Shown piece after piece: positions 57,232 through 64,000 of a stretch of 64,000 bases of DNA (position 1 is the stretch's first letter; the number at the start of each line of letters is the position of its first letter). The translations under genes were made by a program, and so were the position numbers. This stretch comes from Spisula solida (lineage: Eukaryota > Mollusca > Bivalvia > Venerida > Mactridae), in assembly GCA_947247005.1 (NCBI GenBank), contig OX365952.1, positions 45,364,722 through 45,428,721 on the forward strand. The letters are read 5' to 3'. The notes under the pieces are model-generated. The model was not told the origin of the DNA, made no database searches, and worked only from the letters and a program-made list of their open reading frames with translations.

Positions 57232-59139
57232 CTAACTTGGTGCAATAAGCAAAGCTCTTCTACGGTAAATGTCAAAAAGGAATTCAGCAAACACTGTAAT
57301 AATAATTGGGTCTTCTATACTCATTAACCATACAAAATTTTGTTCAGGAGACAGTCTTTGAAAGTTGTTATTAGTTTTTGATATTACTTCAAAAAGATGT
57401 TTTCTACTTGAGGCATAACTTGAACAGCTCATAGCAAAATGGATTTCATCTTCAATACAATTTGACGTGCATAGCGAACATACCCGTTCATTGACAGGGA
57501 GTTTTTGATATCTACCTGTTTCAATTTTGAGCCTATGAGCACTAATTCTGAATTTGGTAAAAAAGTTTCTGACGTCTTTATCTTTAATCAGTTTAAAATA
57601 TGGTTCCCTACAAAATCTCTGTTTAAACAATGCATATGTTCTCAATTTGCCAGTATGATTGGAGCCATATGTAGAAATATTTCTACACCATTCTGATTTA
57701 AATAAACTCAGTAACTTTTGTTTAACGATACTTATTAATGTTTTGCTATTAAGGGCACTATCTGTAACATTTAGCTGTTTTAGAACATGATGCACACTAG
57801 AGGTCCAGCTACTTTTCTTATTTAGATAGAGAAGTTTACTTTCCTCAAAAGAAGCTAACAGTAGAGAACTTACTTGGCCGTGTTGTAGGCGCTGATAGAA
57901 TTTAACTGTATTGCATATAACATCCATGTACATTGGGTATCGACCAAGCTCACCACTCACAGCCTCGTTTGAGGCTTTTGAGTGAACATTTGAGACATAT
58001 TTTAAAAACTTGATGTGCAGTTTTTCACAAGTCATATTACAGAATGATTTTAGAATATTATAAGTGTCTTTTCTTGTAATTGAGCTATTTATATTAGCGG
58101 TGCCCCATATTTCGGAACCATATAAAAGTATAGGTTTTATAGTGTGATCAAAAAGAAGAATAATGGTATCAATATTTTGATGAAGCTGTTTAAATACCTT
58201 GGTTAGTTTGAAAACCCCTCTCAAAGCTCTTTTATACAAGTCGTTCTGGCAATGTGAAAAGGTTCCAGATGATGAAAAAAGGATACCGAGATACTTATAC
58301 TGAGTGACATGCTTGATTTCAATGTCTCCGAAGAAGAACCTATCTTTCTGAATTCTTCCGGCTTTACAGAAGGTCATTATATTAGTTTTCTTTAGGTTTA
58401 TGCTTAGACCATTGTTGTCACAAAAGCTTTGCAACTTCTTGATACAGCATTGTAATCCTGTAGCACTAGACGAAAGTAATATTAGGTCATCTGCATACAG
58501 TAAACAGCTAAATTCTATATTCCCAACGGAGACTTGGTCATCTGATTGATCAAAACAGGATGGGAGATCGTTAATAAACAATTTAAAAAGGTTAGGACTT
58601 AGATTGTCCCCCTGGCGGACTCCAAGTTTTGGATTGAACGTACTAGACAACTTGTTGTTAAGTTTTACATGCATTTGATTTGCTACATACATGTCTTTTA
58701 TAATATGATAGAATGGACCACATATACCAAGATTACAAAGTTTGTGAAACAGCACTGAGTGTATCACACAGTCAAAGGCTTTAGCAAAATCAACAAAGCA
58801 GGCATACAATTTAGACCCATTGCTAAAAAATTTATCAATTAAAGTACGCAGCACAAACATGTGATCAGAAGTTCTTGATTTAGGCTGGAAACCAATTTGT
58901 GCCTTATCAATTACATCATCATCAATAAACTTCTGAAGCCTAGTGTTTAGAACACAATTAAAAAGTTTTGAAATACAAGGCATTACTGAAATACCTCTGT
59001 AGTTATTTGTATCATTGAGGTCACCGCCTTTAAATATAGGTTTTATAAAACCAACTTTCCATGCGTATGGATAAACTCCGGAGGTTAATATTTTATTAAA
59101 CAAAACTTTATGTGACGTGAATTTTGGCTTAGAACGCAA
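57232..59139 (-). CDS. Reverse transcriptase of a non-LTR retrotransposon (5'-truncated)
   Basis: A 635-codon uninterrupted frame. In order it contains: 'IKPIFKGGDLND-NNYRGI' (RT block 1), 'CFVDFAKAFDCV' (block 3, first catalytic Asp), 'LGVRQGDNLSP' (block 4), 'LLYADDLILLS' (block 5, catalytic YADD), 'SINLKKTNIM' (block 6) and 'YKYLGILF' (block 7). A thumb and connector follow, then the C-terminal Cys/His element 'CSLCTSNCIEDEIHFAMSC'. No endonuclease precedes it, so it is 5'-truncated. About the first 10 codons come from a minisatellite-like unit (59113-59142), with no ATG, so the real LINE sequence starts near 'KVLFNKILTSG'. It lies antisense inside intron 4 of gene 2. The absence of stops suggests a recent insertion. 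Clade (Jockey/CR1/I group) cannot be fixed by eye. Confidence 0.92.
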   Translation of the reverse strand: MRSKPKFTSHKVLFNKILTSGVYPYAWKVGFIKPIFKGGDLNDTNNYRGISVMPCISKLFNCVLNTRLQKFIDDDVIDKAQIGFQPKSRTSDHMFVLRTLIDKFFSNGSKLYACFVDFAKAFDCVIHSVLFHKLCNLGICGPFYHIIKDMYVANQMHVKLNNKLSSTFNPKLGVRQGDNLSPNLFKLFINDLPSCFDQSDDQVSVGNIEFSCLLYADDLILLSSSATGLQCCIKKLQSFCDNNGLSINLKKTNIMTFCKAGRIQKDRFFFGDIEIKHVTQYKYLGILFSSSGTFSHCQNDLYKRALRGVFKLTKVFKQLHQNIDTIILLFDHTIKPILLYGSEIWGTANINSSITRKDTYNILKSFCNMTCEKLHIKFLKYVSNVHSKASNEAVSGELGRYPMYMDVICNTVKFYQRLQHGQVSSLLLASFEESKLLYLNKKSSWTSSVHHVLKQLNVTDSALNSKTLISIVKQKLLSLFKSEWCRNISTYGSNHTGKLRTYALFKQRFCREPYFKLIKDKDVRNFFTKFRISAHRLKIETGRYQKLPVNERVCSLCTSNCIEDEIHFAMSCSSYASSRKHLFEVISKTNNNFQRLSPEQNFVWLMSIEDPIIITVFAEFLFDIYRRRALLIAPS

Positions 59140-59574
59140 GAATAAATCTACGGAATATCACTGCAGTGTTTTGATTCGTTGGGCCGTATTAATTATTTCG
59201 AGTTGCTTGTGTAATGCCGTATCTGGCGAGACCGCTAGGTCGAGAGAGATGCGGTATGGTGCAAGCAGCGAGAGGTAAAACGGCTTAGTGGATCAACACA
59301 CAGTGATATTTCCTTTTGATATATACCCACAAACGCAAACGTCGGCATATAACAAGACGTTCATTCATCAAAAGGCAAATGTTTACGTCATGATGTCATT
59401 AACGTTGGCATATGTTCGCCTTGTTCGGCATATAACACGTCAGACATGTATGATACGGATTCGGAAAACCAGACATGTATGGTACGGAAATGCGATCTGT
59501 CGCGTTGTATTGGCCTGTATTCATGACAACACAGTGTTAGGTATATTATCAATCGCATATATTTTTGTATTCTG

Positions 59575-59795
59575 AGCCAAAAATTACGTCATTGTTCTTG
59601 CGTTCTAAGCCACAAATTACGTCATTGTTCTTGCGTTCTAATACAAACATTACGTCATTATTCTTGCGTTCTAAGCCATGATATTATATTACGTCATTCT
59701 TCTTGCGTTTTAAGCCAAAATATACGTCATTATTCTTGCGTTCTCAGACAAAAAAATACGTCATTCTTCTTGCGTACTAATACAAATATTACGTC
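59575..59795 (+). repeat. 33-bp minisatellite next to exon 5 of gene 2
   Basis: 'ttcttgcgttcta' recurs at 59595, 59628, 59661, 59700, 59733 and 59767, mostly 33 bp apart, alternating with 'attacgtcatt'. One inverted unit lies at 59113-59142 at the 5' junction of the LINE. The array ends about 65 bp before the exon 5 acceptor. Confidence 0.9.
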
Positions 59796-59861
59796 ACGTA
59801 ATGATACCACGTGGTATGTCCACACTGTCTTAGCTGTACGTTATTTATGGTATTGTTTTAG

Positions 59862-60043
59862 GTGGAATTATTGTCCTTTGTGCAAGAGCCAGTATACTAG
59901 AAACGGGCGGAGTGCATGAGACATTGGAACCTTTAATGAAGCAACTTGTTGGTGAAAAGAAATGGAAACTTCTATCCCGTGAAGTATGGGAACGTTACAT
60001 CTTGAACATGGATGCTGTTGTCTGGTGTTACAGAGTGCTATAA
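59862..60043 (+). CDS. Gene 2 exon 5: C-terminal part and stop
   Basis: Acceptor 'tattgttttag'; the first two bases complete Gly159. Residues 159-218 read 'GGIIVLCARAS' (strand 5, the usual L-x-P-G-G-x-h region of class I enzymes). An acidic and aromatic C terminus follows ('KLLSREVWERYILNMD', then 'VVWCYRVL') and a TAA at 60041-60043. Exon lengths 111+132+136+96+182 total 657 bases, exactly 219 codons. No AATAAA occurs in the first 200 bases downstream; one lies near 60307. Confidence 0.88.
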
Positions 60044-60084
60044 AACTTCGTAGATAGACCATGACACTAATTTAATAGTTTGTG

Positions 60085-61045
60085 GTAGAACCGCGTGATA
60101 TTATATTTTATTATACCTCACGTGACTTCTCAATGTATTTCCCCATAGACCTTCCTTGTGATATTTTGTTCGATCACTATGTGATATTTTGTTCGATCGG
60201 ACTGAGACTGTACATGTATGTAAAATTATCATAACGGCAATCTAAGTGCGGCTTACATTTGTTGATATTTCATTTTCAAAATGGTGGTAATTTTTGTTCG
60301 GTATAATAAAATAAATTACACATGGCTGCTCGGGTGACAGCAAATATTATTATACCTCACGTGACCTGTCAATGTATTTTCCCCATAGACCTTCCGTATG
60401 ATATTTTATTTTATTATACCTCACCTGACCTCATAATGTATTTTCCCCATAGACCTTTCGATTGATAGTTTGTTCGATCACTACTAGTAAATATAAGTAA
60501 ATGTTGGTAATGTAAACAAATCAGGTCCAATGATACGTGTAACCTGTGTTGCATGCTTGTAATATTGTTCAAATCATAGAACTATTTATTTGCCGAGGCC
60601 TAATGCGTTAAATTGGTCGTAAGCTGAAAAGTGGTAATATCATTGTGTGGCGTTTACGCCACACAAAAACGAGGCTGGGCTATTTATAGAAATTTGTACT
60701 GTTTGATTCCGGAAAACACCCTGCTAGAGAGTATCCGTATGCTATTTATATATTTGTGTATATTTCACATGCTATCTTTAGTAAAGCTTGTCAATTCCAC
60801 CGTTGAATAGCATCAAATCATCAGAAACTTACACGGACTGAGATTGTACATGTAAAATTATCATAACGGCAATCTAAGTTCAGCTTACATTTGTTGATAT
60901 TTTATTTTGCAAAATGGTTGTAGTTTTTTTTCGGTATAATAAAATAAATAACACATCGCGTCGCCTCGGATGATATAACTATTCTCGGGTTGGTTTTATT
61001 TACTATCACCCTCGCAGCCATGTGTTATTTATATAACAACACATG
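60085..61045. repeat. Unclassified repeat complex downstream of gene 2
   Basis: 'attatacctcacgtgac' with 'ccccatagaccttcc' occurs three times (about 60110, 60352, 60415). A ~125-bp segment with 'ttatcataacggcaatctaa' and 'cggtataataaaataaat' occurs twice (about 60200-60325 and 60835-60955). 'aataaataacacat' near 60947 pairs with 'atgtgttatttat' near 61020. Probably overlapping palindromic elements; boundaries unresolved. Confidence 0.55.
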
Positions 61046-62253
61046 TTTATGATAGTTTTTTTATTTCTTTTAATATATCATTTCACGTATTAAAGCTATG
61101 TAGAAAGTTAGATACATTTTCGTTTTAATGTGCACGGTGTCTAAAATACTTATCCGTTTGTTGAAGGGCTATAACTTCCTCAAATGAGTTCGTACATTGA
61201 TAATCGTAGTCTCATTTAAAAGATAAAAAAATTTATATGTTATAATTATTTGGTGAATCATATCATGTGTCAATGTAGGAACAGTTGATGACGTCATATA
61301 CGTTATAATAATGTCATTGGCAACGAACGTTCTTAAATGCCCGAAGACACATTTTAGGGAAGAAACGAATCAACAAATTGGGACTTTAAAGTTTAAACTA
61401 GTACTAAAAAATATCCATGATCAAACACTGTCGTGGTTGGAGCATGAATTTGGTGATACTAGTTTCATTGAAATCAGGAAAGAAATAACCAAAGATTCAT
61501 TAATATTAATTTCTTTTGAAACTATTTTAATGTGTGATTAATAGTTTAAGATATACCAATACTCAAAATATCAGTTTGTGGAGAAATTTGAACTATCACA
61601 CCCGACTCAAAGATACGCACATCAATGCATTACGGAATCATATGCCTTCAACAAGCGGACAAGTATTTTGAGATACCCTATATATTGATCTTAAGTATAG
61701 AGATCTATAATATAATATTGGTGTTGATAACTGGTACATAAAGAGGATAACAAACCGAACATGGAAGGCAGCAGTCAGCAGTAACAACAAAGCATGAAAG
61801 TCACAAAACAGTACAATGTACAAGGACGACCACACATCACAAATACCACCCGTAAAAGCAACAGACAACAGAAACAATATACATGCCTTTCTGGAAGAAA
61901 CGAAGCAGCCCTGTGGTGGACAAGGAATTTCCTGAAGAAAAAAGGCACTTTGACAACAGTATTATTTCTTGTTGTCTATATTCTTTTTGTAAAATCTTTA
62001 AAGTGGACAATACACTTAACAAAATTTACAAGTGTGTACGTGTTTTACCGTATAACTTTGTTATTTATTAATATTTCTGCATGATTGTAATAAAATTAGC
62101 TGCATTTGTTGAAAATTTCAACAAAATCAAACACAATTTGACCAAGTTATGGGTAAATATATACATGCACACTTATAAGATTTGTTTAGAGTACATATGA
62201 TGCAAACTAAACCAATATATATGGTCACAGTATGGATAAAGGATCAGCACTAG
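61046..62253. other. No confirmed gene
   Basis: AT-rich. The frame at 61883-62071 (+) opens with 'MPFWKKRSSPVVDKEF', which looks like a genuine protein start. It then runs into low-complexity residues with no clear donor, so it is not called. Confidence 0.3.
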
Positions 62254-62471
62254 GGTGCTGTTTTATCAAAGCACTTACGGAAATCTTAAACTTACGATCA
62301 AATTTAAATTCTTAATGATTTGTTTACAACTATAAAGTGTGGTAAATGATTCAGTTACGGAAGTCCTACAGACCATATCAATCACCGATTTGCAGTTGTT
62401 AAAGAATTATAAAGAATTTAAATTTGAGCGTAACTTTAAGATTTCAGCAAGTGCTTTGATAAAACAGTACC
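62254..62471. mobile_element. Palindromic MITE, ~218 bp
   Basis: 'ggtgctgttttatcaaagca' and the next ~35 bases ('cttacggaaatcttaaact') are matched inward from the right by 'ggtactgttttatcaaagca' and 'cttgctgaaatcttaaagt'. The arms are about 55 bp and the loop about 110 bp. The 80-codon frame across it (62339-62581) is coincidental. Confidence 0.85.
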
Positions 62472-63547
62472 ATGGAGAAGAACAAAGTCAATGTGAAATA
62501 ATTACGCCGTCCGATTGGCTGAAAAATACAAATATTTCTTCTGCATTCGTTCCACTTTTTAACGTTTTATTCATGCGATAAGGAAAGCGTTAAAACAATA
62601 AACACTTTGCATTTTTCTTAAGATAAGTATCATTTATTTGCAATTGCATGCTATCAATAGGACCAGCATTTAATGTGTTTCTTACTTATCACTGACAAAT
62701 AATCAATTTTCAAATTTTGCTCATGCGTACTGCTGGAAGTAGCTCGAACCTCCTTAAAACTTCGCTAGTATCTGATTTTAATCATGATTGTTGTCCGGTT
62801 ATCACAGCTTTGGTGTTTTAACACATGCAATAGTTTTCTCTTCCGCAATCATAGATCTGCTCCATATGCGGATATTAATACCGTAACCACACACACGCAC
62901 GCACACAATTGACCCAACACAGAAAAATCGAACCGAACATAGCTGTAAGTACTGTACAATCACACATTTTCGTGGGTATTACGTGGACTTTGATAAAAAT
63001 GCATTTTCGTAGAAAAATAACAATTTTACAGTATCTTTAAACATGCATCCAATAATTATAAGTAAGGCTGATGGGATTTACACCTATCCTAATATGCATG
63101 TAGTTATAAGCTTACTTGTGTTTTTATTTTAATTTTCAATTCTCGGTTTCTTTAAGTAGAGAACGTTTGAAACCAGTTGTCGTGTTTCCGAATGGCTGTT
63201 TTTGTTAGTTTTTTTTCTATGTGATTTAAAGGTAATGGTAGGACAAGATGATAGGTTGCTTCTCTTCAAAAATACCACTAAAAATTTGACAATATCATGA
63301 CGTATATAGCAACTTAGCAAGCTATTTCAGTTGGTCATAAATATTTCACTTATAGTATACCACCAGAACCAATCGAGTAGTTCGTTCCAACTTTAACACG
63401 TCTGTTACAAACAACAAACATAGAAATAATAAATATTAAGCTTCTTAAGATAACATTATACGAATTATTTTTGTTCCAGTTTTAAAATATTTATCAAAGT
63501 TTTGGTTGAAAACGAAAGAGGTCATGTTGAAAATTCTGAAGGAGAAT
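62472..63547. other. No gene seen
   Basis: AT-rich with a short (ca)n near 62890. No coding frame or structured repeat recognised. Confidence 0.4.
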
Positions 63548-63548
63548 A

Positions 63549-63680
63549 AGCTTGTTTTTCTTTAAGTACAGAGTAGTTTTCAGGCCGTTTTGTCTTGTAT
63601 TCTCGAAATGGCATATTTCACTACCATTCTAAGCCATTGATTTATACCTATGTTTTGTCGTCATATGTGAGATACGTATC
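63549..63680 (+). repeat. Dispersed repeat, copy 2
   Basis: Collinear with 20341-20470 through 'agcttgtttttc', 'agagtagttttcaggc' and 'tctaagcca'. Confidence 0.6.
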
Positions 63681-63769
63681 TTCCGTCGACACTAATCAAG
63701 TCATGTTTTGTGTTATTGCGTGTTGTACTCGTCCTCATTGTGTTTCAAAAATACATGTATTTAAACATT

Positions 63770-63960
63770 ATCGTCTCCTCGATAGCCTAGTTATAGGGCG
63801 TCCGCATTGAGAGCGGGAGGTCCCGGGTTCATACCAAAGACGAAATAAGAATGGTACCAGAAATTCCCTGCTACACGCTCGGTATAAAAGGGAAACTGAC
63901 TTCTGTTCTCTCATACCCTCATGGCAGCAATAACATCGGGAATGAGGGGTCAAGAGTGAT
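63770..63960 (+). repeat. tRNA-derived SINE with body
   Basis: A box 'gatagcctagttatagggcg' and B box 'gtcccgggttcatacc' are correctly spaced. They are followed by a body with 'gaatggtaccag' and 'gctcggtataaaaggg', a SINE type common in molluscs by my recollection. Confidence 0.75.
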
Positions 63961-64000
63961 TTATAGAAGTTGGAAAAACGTGTTTTACAATCGACCTTAA

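Overview
This window looks like invertebrate nuclear DNA, most likely from a marine bivalve mollusc. The evidence is AT-rich sequence, GT-AG (and one GC-AG) introns, no operons, very sparse genes, many tRNA-derived SINEs, and tandem repeats of a type I associate with bivalve genomes (the ~151-bp 'gtccggaccataactttgtc' array, the 'atgcccccctatcgatag' head followed by TCCG/TTCG runs, the ~165-bp 'accatcatgacc' array). The species assignment is inference; no similarity search was possible.

Only two protein genes can be supported, both on the + strand. Gene 1 (13962-14132 joined to 15108-16040) encodes a 367-residue protein with a signal peptide, a cysteine-bearing ectodomain and one membrane span; its family is not recognised. 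Its last codons and stop lie in the first unit of a ~103-bp minisatellite. Gene 2 (five exons, 43640-60043) encodes a 218-residue class I SAM-dependent methyltransferase resembling METTL27/WBSCR27. All its splice phases close. Its first intron uses a GC donor, and its fourth intron carries an antisense non-LTR retrotransposon whose reverse-transcriptase ORF is uninterrupted.

The rest is mobile and repetitive DNA. 0-13.9 kb: a 42-bp-unit minisatellite, a 72-bp array, a LINE 3' remnant, a compound foldback element, a hairpin element and SINEs. 16-35 kb: simple repeats, a TA-flanked mariner-like element, four copies of a ~650-bp hairpin-headed repeat (two in tandem), a decayed LINE endonuclease region, a half foldback interrupted by an element with 5-bp target duplications, and a retroposed-looking hairpin with a 15-bp duplication. 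35-42 kb: a Harbinger-like element and a three-layer nest of elements with exact 5-bp duplications. 43-61 kb: gene 2 with intron-resident arrays. 61-64 kb: a palindromic MITE and a SINE.

The most unusual signal is a pair of nonautonomous elements (32122-33200 and 37851-41570) with different terminal repeats but a shared internal array of modules. Each module couples a GCGAGCGAAGCGAGC-type motif to a 'TGTTTATCTGA-CAGCAT' motif, and the first motif recurs in the foldback into which one of them inserted. A second signal is a conserved hairpin head that caps at least two, probably three, repeat families with different bodies.
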